A DNA stretch of 50,503 nt, from positions 1-50,503 of IMG/VR virus record IMGVR_UViG_3300010938_000808. One strand, 5' to 3'. The notes beneath the pieces are model-generated. The model searched no databases and was not told where the DNA came from. It saw nothing but the letters and a program-made list of their open reading frames with translations. A program made the position numbers and the translations under genes. Positions 15,515-23,467 of this stretch are shown piece by piece (positions within the stretch are counted from its first letter, which is position 1; each line of letters starts with the position of its first letter). The stretch comes from a virus.

Positions 15515-17050
15515 TTATCTCCTATAGGAATGAAGAACTGGTCTTCCAATTTGTAATCTTCCCAAAACAGTCACAGGTCTCAGCGGATCAAAGTCTGCCT
15601 CTCTTACCACAATCTCATTTATTCTTATCATACCAATCCGTTTTTCCTCAGGAGTCTGATTCAACCCATACATCGCTGTGACGTGGGCAAATTTGCGCTT
15701 ATCTTCGCTGAATTCGCTCATCGTCAGAATTGATTTTTTATAGCCATCGGCTTTTATCTGAGTGGCAGTTAACACTAGGCAATTAAACTCTTGTGACAAA
15801 GATCGTAACCTTTGCCAGATACGATTCTGCTGATGCCGATACTCTAAGCGGGCAAAATCCGCATCAGGGGCTAATATATCTGCATAATCAATTATAATTA
15901 GATCCGGATTGAATCCTTCACTACGCTTCAGGAAGGTTATTTTATTCTTAATTTCTCTGATAGTTAATGTTTCATTGGGATATGTTAAGATTTTGAGAGA
16001 TCCCTTAGTTTTTCTACCAAAGCGAATAAGATATTTATAAGCTTCCTTTTCCTGGAGAGGGGTTTCCGCTTCTCTCCAAAACAGCCAAGGAAACCCTTTC
16101 ATTTTTTCACAATTATGGCAGATCTTATGATTTGGGTTTAGTTTAGCTGCATTGATCAATGAATCATAATTCAATGCACTTTCCTCTTCATCTACGGTAA
16201 AAATTGGACTTCCAGAATTCTCCCTAGCAGAATTATCGCACTCATCTACTAAGTTCCACCAGCAGTCCAAGTCAGCAATCCACATACCATTACAGTATCG
16301 CGGATCATCCGACTTCTTAGCTAACCAGATAACAATCCTGCGCAATTGTTGCTCCTCTGTCATATCCCCAGCTTGGAAAAATAGGACTTTAGAACCAAAC
16401 CTCACTGCTCTCATAGCCAATTCTATCAATAGGAATGTTTTCCCAATTTTTTCCCTTCCCATTATTGCCACGAATGCTCCGCGGCACATTTCACGATCCC
16501 AGAACTCTCCTAATGCTTTGGGGGTTTTGATCACAGAAGACTGTTTCTGAGAAAATGCAGAAGCAATCTTTTTTCTAACACTAGTGGAAAAAGGATCTAG
16601 GGGTTCACCAAATTCCTCATTATAATCAACCCCTAATTCAAGCAGAGAATTTTCAGCTTTATCAATTTCATTACGTTCTAAATATTCAGAAGCCTTAGAA
16701 ATCTGATATGCAATTTTTCGCTTTTTGAGATAATTTAGAGCTTGGTCAATAAGGTATTCAGAGCTTTCTGGGTCTGGGGCTTCATATGACTCCAAAACAC
16801 TTCCAACCCACTCTGCAATATCATTATCAAGATGGGGTAAATTAGAGTAGAAAATTTGCTTTATGTTTTCTCTGGGGGCTCTAGAGTATTCTTTCCAAAA
16901 GCTAAGGCACCACTTAGCTATCACACGGGAGGCTCTGGATTCCAAAATTTTTGGATCCAGAAAGTTGATAATCTTTTTTAGAAAACTATCCGAGGTTATT
17001 GCAGCTTGAATTATCCTACGCTCAATGAAATCACCCGATTCATTCTCCAT
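15515..17050 (-). CDS. DnaB-like replicative helicase
   Basis: The protein has 511 residues. The N-terminal ~140 residues are helical, as in DnaB, and begin with ERRIIQAAITSDSFLKKI. The RecA-like motor has Walker A GREKIGKT (around 198-205), FFQAGDMTEEQ (Walker-1a region) and Walker B LIIIDYADIL, with LTATQIKADG after it. Between Walker A and B lies a long insertion with CHNCEKMKGFPW that may bind zinc; this is not typical of DnaB. It unwinds DNA at the fork and is loaded by the DnaC-like gene just upstream. AAGGGAAA precedes the ATG. Confidence 0.88.
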   Translation of the reverse strand: MENESGDFIERRIIQAAITSDSFLKKIINFLDPKILESRASRVIAKWCLSFWKEYSRAPRENIKQIFYSNLPHLDNDIAEWVGSVLESYEAPDPESSEYLIDQALNYLKKRKIAYQISKASEYLERNEIDKAENSLLELGVDYNEEFGEPLDPFSTSVRKKIASAFSQKQSSVIKTPKALGEFWDREMCRGAFVAIMGREKIGKTFLLIELAMRAVRFGSKVLFFQAGDMTEEQQLRRIVIWLAKKSDDPRYCNGMWIADLDCWWNLVDECDNSARENSGSPIFTVDEEESALNYDSLINAAKLNPNHKICHNCEKMKGFPWLFWREAETPLQEKEAYKYLIRFGRKTKGSLKILTYPNETLTIREIKNKITFLKRSEGFNPDLIIIDYADILAPDADFARLEYRHQQNRIWQRLRSLSQEFNCLVLTATQIKADGYKKSILTMSEFSEDKRKFAHVTAMYGLNQTPEEKRIGMIRINEIVVREADFDPLRPVTVLGRLQIGRPVLHSYRR

Positions 17051-17074
17051 GATAAATTTCCCTTATAGAGCTTT

Positions 17075-17713
17075 TTAGTATTCTACTTCTGCTATAGATT
17101 GAATCCGGAGATCTGGTCCTTGGATGTGTATTATTCCTGAGTCTCCACACATTTCCCGGATTCGAGAAATTAACCGCTCATCACCTAGCTTTTTTCCCAA
17201 TTCGCTTAATGAGAAGTTGGAGGTAAAAATAGTAGGTAAAATTCTAGCATATCTTGAATCTACCAGCTGATACAGTGTTTCATAGACCCATGCGGTTCCA
17301 CATTCTACACCGATATCATCCAAGACAAGGTATTTTATTTTTTTCAACATTTCTACTTTCTCAGAAGTTTCCGGATTTTCATTTCGGAAACTCATCCGCA
17401 AAGATTGTAGTAAATGTGGAACGGGCTCAAACCGAAATTGCTGAGCGAAATAGGGAAGTGCTTCAGAAGTCAAAGCTTCTCGGATTTCCTCTTGATCAAT
17501 GGGCAGCCATGCTAACTTAACCATTGTAGAAATCATAAGCTTTGCTGCCATTACGCTTTTTCCACTACCAGAATTTCCCCACAAGTATATGCTACGATTT
17601 AGCAAATGAGAAGAAAAACCGCAATTTTGAATTTGGAAGTCAGAATCTTTCAGGAATGAAATAATTCTTGGAGATACTCCGCATCGCGTCATTAGTCTCG
17701 TCCGTGATATCAT
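17075..17713 (-). CDS. DnaC/DnaI-like helicase loader ATPase
   Basis: AAA+ protein of about 212 residues from the ATG at 17713 (MISRTRLMTRCG). The frame extends to a TTG at 17755 that has no SD. Motifs are Walker A GNSGSGKS, Walker B YLVLDDIG, sensor FTSNFSLSELG and the Arg-rich RLISRIREMCG. It is placed between the initiator and the helicase, as expected for a helicase loader. Confidence 0.88.
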   Translation of the reverse strand: MISRTRLMTRCGVSPRIISFLKDSDFQIQNCGFSSHLLNRSIYLWGNSGSGKSVMAAKLMISTMVKLAWLPIDQEEIREALTSEALPYFAQQFRFEPVPHLLQSLRMSFRNENPETSEKVEMLKKIKYLVLDDIGVECGTAWVYETLYQLVDSRYARILPTIFTSNFSLSELGKKLGDERLISRIREMCGDSGIIHIQGPDLRIQSIAEVEY

Positions 17714-17766
17714 TGATTTGCGCTGACCTCCCTCTGGGATTTGTGGGCAGTTCAAAATATTATAAG

Positions 17767-19026
17767 TTAAAACTTCGGTTTCATTACTATGCCCTCCAAT
17801 TTAGCCCGGATTTCCGGCTGATCATAATAACCGCTCCACCCTGTGCCAAAGGAAGTTGTTCTGGGATAGCCGCCAGTGTTAGGTCTGTCGGAAAAATAGT
17901 TGCGGCGGGGGTTGGAAGGAAACTTTTCCTTGGGTTCATCAAAGTGGTAAAGTTTCATCTCTGCCGGATCATCTAGCCACCGCTTCTGATTCAACCAAGT
18001 AGATGGGTGCGGAATAAATTTTGGGTCTGACCATCGCTCAGACTTTTTCTGTGCTTCCAGGGCATTGATTATGGTTCCCCAAGTTGGGCGTTCTGATGGC
18101 TTCTTGTTACACATACGTTCCCAGATAGTCTGGCACTTACCTCGATCAATTTTTTTGGGATACCGCGACCAAAATTTTTCAAATTTGGACGGTGTGATTG
18201 GCTGGCTTTTAGGATTTAAACCTTGACTGGTAGTAACGAATTCTGAAGATTGGAGGTTGCAATTTTCCGGATTTAGTTTTTTGTCGCTCATAGTAGTAGT
18301 AGTAATAATAATATTTTTATTTTTTTCTTTTTTAATATTATTATTTATATATATAGGCGAACCCATATCGGGGGAATTTTTCCCATATAGGCATTTTTTT
18401 TCAGAATCGGAATTTTTTCCATATATGGGATCTGTGAAATGTGTTGAATATATTGGAATTTTTTCACTTTTATCAGTACTACGTCTACAGCCATTATCAT
18501 TATCATACATGGGCTCACCCATATTAGATGGATTTTTCCCATATAGGCATTTTTTTTCAGAATCGGAATTTTTTTCCTGTATAGGAAGTTTTTCTCCTAT
18601 ATCGGAATTTTGCAAAATTTCTAACCCCCAACGAGACAATTCTTGGTTCAAGGTTTCATTGTCAGGAAAATTGTTTTTTTCTTGAGTGAATAACCATAGT
18701 GCCCCCGCAATCCTTTTTGTGTGTTTAGTTCTGTAGTAGAGCTTTTTTGCATATCCATGTTTTCGTAGCATTCTCAAGTAAGTGGTAAGGCGGGAAGGGT
18801 CTTCTTTAGTTTTTCCCTCCAATTGTATTTTTAGATCTTTGATTGAAAATGACTCTGAACAAGTAGATAGCAGAATTAGCAAAAATGCTTTAAGATTCAG
18901 ACTTAGGCGTGTATCATGTAAAAGTGAAACTTTAGCTGGTATGGTAATTTTGGGATCTACGGAGAGACCAGACTCTGTGTAATCGGTTGGTATAGATGGC
19001 CTACGAGGATATGATGTTGTTGTCAT
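17767..19026 (-). CDS. Replication initiator, lambda-O-like
   Basis: The protein has 419 residues. Residues ~30-115 form a probable winged helix (RLSLNLKAFLLILL...LTTYLRMLRKHGY). Residues ~150-265 are low complexity with two copies of SDSEKKCLYGKN, encoded by the iteron cluster. The C-terminal part has FWSRYPKKIDRGKCQTIW, FIPHPSTWLNQKRWLDD, a signature of phage replisome organisers that bind loader and helicase. AAAGGAGGGAG precedes the ATG, inside the primase gene it overlaps. The layout (DNA-binding domain, repeats, loader-binding domain) matches lambda O, with the origin inside the gene. Confidence 0.82.
   Translation of the reverse strand: MTTTSYPRRPSIPTDYTESGLSVDPKITIPAKVSLLHDTRLSLNLKAFLLILLSTCSESFSIKDLKIQLEGKTKEDPSRLTTYLRMLRKHGYAKKLYYRTKHTKRIAGALWLFTQEKNNFPDNETLNQELSRWGLEILQNSDIGEKLPIQEKNSDSEKKCLYGKNPSNMGEPMYDNDNGCRRSTDKSEKIPIYSTHFTDPIYGKNSDSEKKCLYGKNSPDMGSPIYINNNIKKEKNKNIIITTTTMSDKKLNPENCNLQSSEFVTTSQGLNPKSQPITPSKFEKFWSRYPKKIDRGKCQTIWERMCNKKPSERPTWGTIINALEAQKKSERWSDPKFIPHPSTWLNQKRWLDDPAEMKLYHFDEPKEKFPSNPRRNYFSDRPNTGGYPRTTSFGTGWSGYYDQPEIRAKLEGIVMKPKF
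18285..18615. repeat. Iteron-like repeats with AT-rich flank: candidate replication origin
   Basis: An identical 43-base sequence lies at 18376-18418 and 18532-18574. Within and around it, a shorter degenerate motif, roughly TTTTTCCCATATAGG, recurs at about 18362, 18377, 18411 (CCATATATGGGA), 18518, 18533, 18569 (CCTGTATAGGAA) and 18590 (CCTATATCGGAA). Next to it, 18289-18355 is almost pure A+T with TAATAATAATATT and TATATATATA runs, a likely unwinding element. The repeats lie in the middle of the initiator gene, as in lambda oriO. Confidence 0.65.
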
Positions 19027-19981
19027 TGCACTCCCTCCTTTTACAGAAATAGATTTTTGGGCTTAGAAGTTCCTTGGCCCATTTTCTGGCTTCATCTAAA
19101 GGTAACGATCCAGGATCTTTAATCTTGGACGGAAGAAGTAATATCTGTGCCTTTTTACCTATCATTCGGATTTCTGATGCAAGTCTAGCAGCTTGGTTTT
19201 GAGCCTCTGCGTCTTGGTCAAAGATTATTATCATTCGATCAAATAGCTTTGTCAACCATTTCACTTGAGATAATTTGTAACTGATTCCAAATAGAGCTAC
19301 GCTCCGCTTTCCCATTTTCCATGCATCAAATATTCCTTCTACCACTATCACAGATTTGTAAGTTAGTGCTTCTGGATGCAGATAAAATATATTTTTGTGG
19401 TGGATCAGTTCCAGGGATTTTGGGCATGCTTTGTATTTTATGAGTGAACGATCTGTGATATCACGCGCCTGAAATGATACCATTCGATCTTTCCAGAAAA
19501 TAGGAGCTAGTATTCGGTATTTATAATCAGATCCTCCCAAGATGGATATTGGTCCGGTTCCCATTATTTTCCATTCTGTAGCGATTTCCTCTGGATCTGG
19601 AAAGCCGCGTTGGATGAGATAAGATTGGTGATATTTTCTTAGCGGTCCGATTCCTGTGGGCAGTTTTAGTTGGAGGTTTTTTTGTGCAGATGGGGGTGGT
19701 GTTTGCTTTCTCAGAATTTCCCAACCTTCGGCTTCTTTAATCAGACTTCTGATTTCACTCCATGATTTTTCCGGACATAACTTCTTAAGAGTGGGAATCA
19801 GGGGCTTCCATCCGCATCGCCAGCAATAGAAATACTCAGCTTCAGCATTCCACCCAAGGTGGAAACCGGGGTTTCCAATACACCAAGGGCACTCCACATT
19901 TATCCACCCTGGGCGGAAATGCTTATGGCCTTCTGGAGCTGTGCTAATTCCCAGCTCCGACAATAAATACGCCATTTTCAT
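19001..19981 (-). CDS. DNA primase (zinc ribbon plus TOPRIM)
   Basis: The protein has 326 residues. An N-terminal zinc-binding domain has C31, C34, C53 and C56 (VECPWC...FYCWRCG). A central linker carries YLIQRGFPDPE and RILAPIFWKDRMVSFQARDI. The TOPRIM part has VIVVEGIFDAWKMG (catalytic Glu) and IIIFDQDAEAQNQA (DxD-like metal site). It makes RNA primers for the phage fork. It is shorter than bacterial DnaG and lacks the helicase-binding C-terminus. It starts 7 bases after the sigma-like gene with a weak SD, so translation is probably coupled. Confidence 0.92.
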   Translation of the reverse strand: MKMAYLLSELGISTAPEGHKHFRPGWINVECPWCIGNPGFHLGWNAEAEYFYCWRCGWKPLIPTLKKLCPEKSWSEIRSLIKEAEGWEILRKQTPPPSAQKNLQLKLPTGIGPLRKYHQSYLIQRGFPDPEEIATEWKIMGTGPISILGGSDYKYRILAPIFWKDRMVSFQARDITDRSLIKYKACPKSLELIHHKNIFYLHPEALTYKSVIVVEGIFDAWKMGKRSVALFGISYKLSQVKWLTKLFDRMIIIFDQDAEAQNQAARLASEIRMIGKKAQILLLPSKIKDPGSLPLDEARKWAKELLSPKIYFCKRRECNDNNIISS

Positions 19982-19988
19982 TGCTTAT

Positions 19989-20456
19989 TCAATGGCGTAG
20001 TTCTGATTTTATGTCGGATAAAACTTTCCATATTCTTTCCCATGTCCATCCCTGTTTTTTTAGTTTTTTTATTATTTCTCCTCTAGATGCCTTTGGGGTA
20101 TCTTGGAGAAAGTCTTCCGGAGAACTTATTATCATTTTCACTAGCTGTTTAGCATCTTTTCCTAGCGAAGAGTAAATTTCCAAAAAATCTTGTGAGGTAG
20201 TTGCTGGTAGAGAGGATTCTTGCTGAAGATCTTCTAGGTAGATTTCAGGGTGGTATTTAGACATCAATGTTTTCATTCTGTAGCGAATATAATTTACTGC
20301 CCAAGTTTTTTCTGATGATTTACCGGGGCAGTAAGTTCGCTGGCTTTCTATTACGGCTAAATGGCCCTCCTGAATCAGATCTTCTTCATCTATCCAGGAG
20401 GGCTTTTTTATATTTATACGCGAGCACCATATAGCTTTTCGGATTGTAGCATCCAT
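19989..20456 (-). CDS. Sigma-70 region-2-like transcription factor
   Basis: The protein has 155 residues. IDEEDLIQEGHLAVIESQRT followed by KTWAVNYIRYRMKTLM resembles sigma region 2 (core binding and -10 recognition). The C-terminal third (SRGEIIKKLKKQGWTWERIWKVLSD) looks like a helix-turn-helix, perhaps region 4. It may direct host RNA polymerase to phage promoters. Region 2.3/2.4 is shortened, so activity as a full sigma factor is uncertain. GGAGG precedes the ATG, and a good promoter lies about 115 bases upstream. Confidence 0.65.
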   Translation of the reverse strand: MDATIRKAIWCSRINIKKPSWIDEEDLIQEGHLAVIESQRTYCPGKSSEKTWAVNYIRYRMKTLMSKYHPEIYLEDLQQESSLPATTSQDFLEIYSSLGKDAKQLVKMIISSPEDFLQDTPKASRGEIIKKLKKQGWTWERIWKVLSDIKSELRH

Positions 20457-20568
20457 TTTTCCTCCATAATTGATTTTTAGGCCACATGGGATCGGGACTT
20501 TAATTCTGAAATCTGATTTTTTTTGTTAAAATTCTTTCAGTTCCCTCTTCTCTCCAATAGTCTAAGTA

Positions 20569-20597
20569 ATTATATAACTTTTTTCGTTTTGGTTAAA
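20569..20597 (-). promoter_or_regulatory. Candidate minus-strand promoter before the sigma-like gene
   Basis: The minus strand has TTTAAC (20592-20597), a 17-base spacer and TATAAT (20569-20574). It falls in the 151-base gap 20457-20607, the largest internal gap of the left block, which holds no other feature. It would transcribe the sigma-like factor, primase, initiator, loader and helicase. Confidence 0.55.
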
Positions 20598-20607
20598 GCC
20601 TTCCTTG

Positions 20608-20838
20608 TTAAGGCAGCTTTCTCCACACTTTTTTATTCCAGCTGCCGGGCTTATTAACTTTTTTCCAGCCTAGGTCTCGGGCTAAGCGGTAAAGCTCTTT
20701 ATGTATCATATGCTGTCCTTGAAGCTTTACCAGCTCTGCTACCTGAGAGAGATCCTCTCGTGTCCAGGCATCTTCCGTTAGAAATGGATAGAACCTTGCA
20801 GCGGTATTCAGTGTGTATGCTCGGAGATCCTTTATCAT
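20608..20838 (-). CDS. Hypothetical protein, 76 residues
   Basis: A small mixed helical protein with a Lys/Trp-rich C-terminus (LARDLGWKKVNKPGSWNKKV). Its ATG overlaps the upstream stop as ATGA, and GGAGG lies 7 bases before. Family not recognised. It is the last gene before the candidate promoter at 20569-20597. Confidence 0.65.
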   Translation of the reverse strand: MIKDLRAYTLNTAARFYPFLTEDAWTREDLSQVAELVKLQGQHMIHKELYRLARDLGWKKVNKPGSWNKKVWRKLP

Positions 20839-21260
20839 AGTGATTCCTCCATTGCTGATTTTTGAAACTTTTTTATTGCTGCCTTTACTCTACTTTGAGG
20901 AGTTTTTAAGCCGATATGATAGTTATCCTGAGACAAGATAACTTCACAGTCCTCGGGAGGGGTTTCTCCAGTTCTGTATATTAGGTCAAATTTTGCCGGT
21001 GCGAGGGCTTCCGGGATCGGATAAATTCTAATAACTAGCTTTTCGCCTTCGCAGGATTTTGGTTTTTCGATGCTTTCTAGTTCTTTGTGGCTTTTGTACC
21101 ACCGCGGTTCTTTCTTTATGACTATTACACAAGGGTGTCCCGAGCGGGGTCTGCCGTTTGGGAATTTCACTATGAGGGGCATCCATCCCCTTCGATGATA
21201 CCCTCGTTCGTCGAAATTTTCCAGAAAACTTCCTGTCACGTTCGCGACTATCTTTCTCAT
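20835..21260 (-). CDS. Hypothetical protein, 141 residues
   Basis: Strong SD (GGAGGTG) before the ATG. The sequence is beta-rich in the middle (MPLIVKFPNGRPRSGHPCVI, KLVIRIYPIPEAL) with a basic helical C-terminus (RVKAAIKKFQKS). Family not recognised. Most of its first half is also covered, in another frame, by the gene starting at 21396. Confidence 0.7.
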   Translation of the reverse strand: MRKIVANVTGSFLENFDERGYHRRGWMPLIVKFPNGRPRSGHPCVIVIKKEPRWYKSHKELESIEKPKSCEGEKLVIRIYPIPEALAPAKFDLIYRTGETPPEDCEVILSQDNYHIGLKTPQSRVKAAIKKFQKSAMEESL

Positions 21261-21396
21261 GTTTCACCTCCATTGGTTTTTGGTAAATGCATTTGTTGTT
21301 TATCCAGTCGGGCTTAGCATGTTCACACCCGGCACAGGTGCCCCTCCATTGTTTTAGCTGGGGGCACCACCAAAATTTTCTTTTTGTTACCTGCAC
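21028..21396 (-). CDS. Cys-rich small protein with long overlap into the next gene (doubtful C-terminus)
   Basis: GTG start at 21396, overlapping the upstream stop by 10 bases, with GGAGGGG five bases before. The first ~42 residues hold CPQLKQWRGTCAGC and NNKC, a likely zinc-binding knuckle. From about residue 46 on, the frame overlaps the gene at 20835-21260 for 233 bases and becomes very basic (RTRKHRKTKILRRRKA). Either this is a true long overlap, or the real protein is shorter and a frameshift has lengthened it. Confidence 0.45.
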   Translation of the reverse strand: MQVTKRKFWWCPQLKQWRGTCAGCEHAKPDWINNKCIYQKPMEVKHEKDSRERDRKFSGKFRRTRVSSKGMDAPHSEIPKRQTPLGTPLCNSHKERTAVVQKPQRTRKHRKTKILRRRKASY

Positions 21397-21665
21397 ACTA
21401 TCCCCTCCCTTTCAAATTGTATTTGCTGGGCTTCTTTCATAAAATTGAAGCCCCATACTATATCACTAGGGCGAGGGACCTCTGGCTTATTTGTGGGAAC
21501 GGTTAGTATTGCTTTTCCAGATGTCAGGTCTAAATGGACGGGAACCTTTAGTATAAAGGTTTCCATGATGAATTTCAGAAATTCCTTCTCCAGTTTGGAT
21601 TGGATCTCCAAACCTCTCTTTTTTGCGAGTCTTCTGACATTTCTTTTATAATTTTTTACGTTCAT
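21387..21665 (-). CDS. Hypothetical protein, 92 residues
   Basis: A basic N-terminus (MNVKNYKRNVRRLAKKRGLE) is followed by a helix and a beta part (VPVHLDLTSGKAILTVPTNK). It lies two bases downstream of the SNF2 helicase stop, so it is probably co-translated. Family not recognised. Confidence 0.65.
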   Translation of the reverse strand: MNVKNYKRNVRRLAKKRGLEIQSKLEKEFLKFIMETFILKVPVHLDLTSGKAILTVPTNKPEVPRPSDIVWGFNFMKEAQQIQFEREGIVCR

Positions 21666-21667
21666 TT

Positions 21668-23185
21668 TTATTCCTCTTCGTAGTATTCTCTGATTAGCTC
21701 TGTCAGGAGCTCATCCGGTTGAACATCCGCCCCATCCAGTACTTTGGACAGGATAGATCTTTTTCTGTCCAAGAGGGCGGCTATCTTTTCTTCAATGGTA
21801 TGCTTTGCTAGGAGATAGTAAATAGTGACTGAGGACTTTTGCCCGATTCTATGGCATCTGTCCTCAGCTTGATTTAGTTCCCCTGGAGTCCAGGGGAGCT
21901 CTAGAAAGGCCACATTAGATGCAGCAGTCAGGGTTATGCCTGTCCCTGCTGCGGTTATATTTCCGATGAAGATTTTGATTTGCGGATCGTTCTGGAAACG
22001 ATCCACTGCTGCTTGGCGTTCTGGGGAGGGTGTGGAGCCGTCAATTTTGACGGCCTTCTCGGAGAACTCATTCATTAAGCGGTCTATTACGAAGCGGTGG
22101 TGAGCAAATACTACTAGCTTCCCGTCTACTTCTATGAAGTCCCGGATCCACTGGATTGCTTCGTCCAGCTTCCCGCGGACTGCTTCTTGTTTCAGAGCTT
22201 CGATTTGAGACAGGACATTAACTTTGGAAGCATCCTTTCCATTTTCCCGAAGCCATTGGCGAAAGTTATACTCTGCCATGGCATAATTCTTCCTGTCAGC
22301 AAGATCCATGGGGAGGATAGATCTTACTTTTTCTGGGAGGTCTTTTAGAACGTTTTCTTTTTTTCTCCGGATCATCACTGTGGAGGTGAGAATCCAATAC
22401 AGTTCGTCAGTATTGGTTGCCCTGCTGAAATCCCATCCAAAGCGGGTTTGCCGGGCACCACAATAACGCTTTGCGTAGCTAAAGAAATGCCCGAATCCAG
22501 AGGGAGATAAAACTGACAGGATAGTATAACCCTCGAGCGGGCGGTTGACGATTGGGGTTCCAGATAGCCCAATCGTATGGGGAATTTTAGCCGCAAGGGC
22601 TTGGAAAGCTTTGGTGCGCTTCGCATTACGGTTTTTCACGTAATGCGTCTCATCTACTACTAGAACTTTGATTCCTGCAGACTGGAGTTGGGGCAGCCAG
22701 GCAGCAAGAATATCGTAGTTGGAGATAAATATCTGGGAGGGAGAAAGCTCCTTTCCATTTTTTCCAGACAATACAGTTATTGTCTCCCCTGGAAGCCATT
22801 GGGAGGCCTCACGGCCCCAATTCCATTTTACGGAATTGGGACAAACTATCATAACTGGTCGTAGCTCCGGGTGAATCCGAAGCCAGGCCAACGTTTGAAC
22901 AGTTTTCCCGAGCCCCATCTCATCTGCGATGAGGGCCCGTCCCTTCCTGCTTTCCAGGAAGGCTACCCCTTCCTTCTGGAAGGGGTATAGTTTTTCTTCT
23001 AGATCTTTGGGGAACTGGATCGATGGAGCAGATGATGATATAGATGGTTGATTAGCGGTTTGATCAGTGATTTTGAACCCCCACTTTCGCAGGGATTCAA
23101 TATTGTTTTGAGTAGGGGCGGCAGTCCAAATTTTTCGATCTGGATGAAATCTCCGCCCATCCAGACCTCTGACTCTGCCCACCAT
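21668..23185 (-). CDS. SNF2-family DNA translocase/helicase, SMARCAL1-like
   Basis: The protein has 505 residues from the ATG at 23185. Motif I is DEMGLGKT, Ia IVCPNSVKW, II DETH (DEAH variant), III LSGTPIVN; the C-terminal lobe has VVFAHHRFV, GNITAAGTGITLTAA, motif V/VI ELPWTPGELNQAEDRCHRIGQ. The N-terminus resembles a HARP domain (GRVRGLDGRRFHPDRKIW). In-frame coding with HARP-like sequence (EIRFRYDP) continues 19 codons upstream to an ATA at 23242 that has GGAGG six bases before it, with no ATG, GTG or TTG there. A likely role is fork reversal or annealing, like T4 UvsW. It is first in the left operon. Confidence 0.9.
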   Translation of the reverse strand: MVGRVRGLDGRRFHPDRKIWTAAPTQNNIESLRKWGFKITDQTANQPSISSSAPSIQFPKDLEEKLYPFQKEGVAFLESRKGRALIADEMGLGKTVQTLAWLRIHPELRPVMIVCPNSVKWNWGREASQWLPGETITVLSGKNGKELSPSQIFISNYDILAAWLPQLQSAGIKVLVVDETHYVKNRNAKRTKAFQALAAKIPHTIGLSGTPIVNRPLEGYTILSVLSPSGFGHFFSYAKRYCGARQTRFGWDFSRATNTDELYWILTSTVMIRRKKENVLKDLPEKVRSILPMDLADRKNYAMAEYNFRQWLRENGKDASKVNVLSQIEALKQEAVRGKLDEAIQWIRDFIEVDGKLVVFAHHRFVIDRLMNEFSEKAVKIDGSTPSPERQAAVDRFQNDPQIKIFIGNITAAGTGITLTAASNVAFLELPWTPGELNQAEDRCHRIGQKSSVTIYYLLAKHTIEEKIAALLDRKRSILSKVLDGADVQPDELLTELIREYYEEE

Positions 23186-23467
23186 TATGGGATCATATCG
23201 GAATCTTATTTCTAAGATTCCATTTTTTACTGTTGCCTCTATTTCTAACCTCCATCATTATTTAATTTTGAAACTATTTTAACCCGTCCTTATTTTTTAG
23301 GCAAATTTCGTTAGCCTTCATTTTCTGGCATTTTCCGGCATTTTACCCTGAATACTAGGCGATATCTATTTTTTCTCATTTTATCTTTGATTTTCGCCGA
23401 TTTTCTCTATTTTGGTATTTATTTTTTTTTCGGCTGGGTATAAAATTCTCAGCAGGGGGTGAGAGTG
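23186..23467. promoter_or_regulatory. Divergent control region with phased T-tracts and a 10-base repeat
   Basis: About 280 bases between the two transcription blocks. A 10-base tandem repeat CATTTTCTGG, CATTTTCCGG, CATTTTACCC runs 23319-23348. Further T-tracts recur roughly every helical turn to about 23430, which predicts bent DNA. The plus strand has TATAAA at 23439-23444, about 24 bases before the terminase start, as a possible -10 without a clear -35. The minus-strand promoter is listed separately. Confidence 0.6.
23276..23304 (-). promoter_or_regulatory. Candidate promoter for the left (replication) block
   Basis: Minus strand TTGCCT (23299-23304), 17-base spacer, TAAAAT (23276-23281). 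Four of six and five of six consensus bases match. It fires towards the SNF2 gene and is the natural start of the left operon. Confidence 0.55.

Noticed and set aside
18285-18615. CRISPR-like array
   Set aside because: The repeats are degenerate, of unequal spacing and inside a coding sequence; they fit iterons better, and there are no cas genes.
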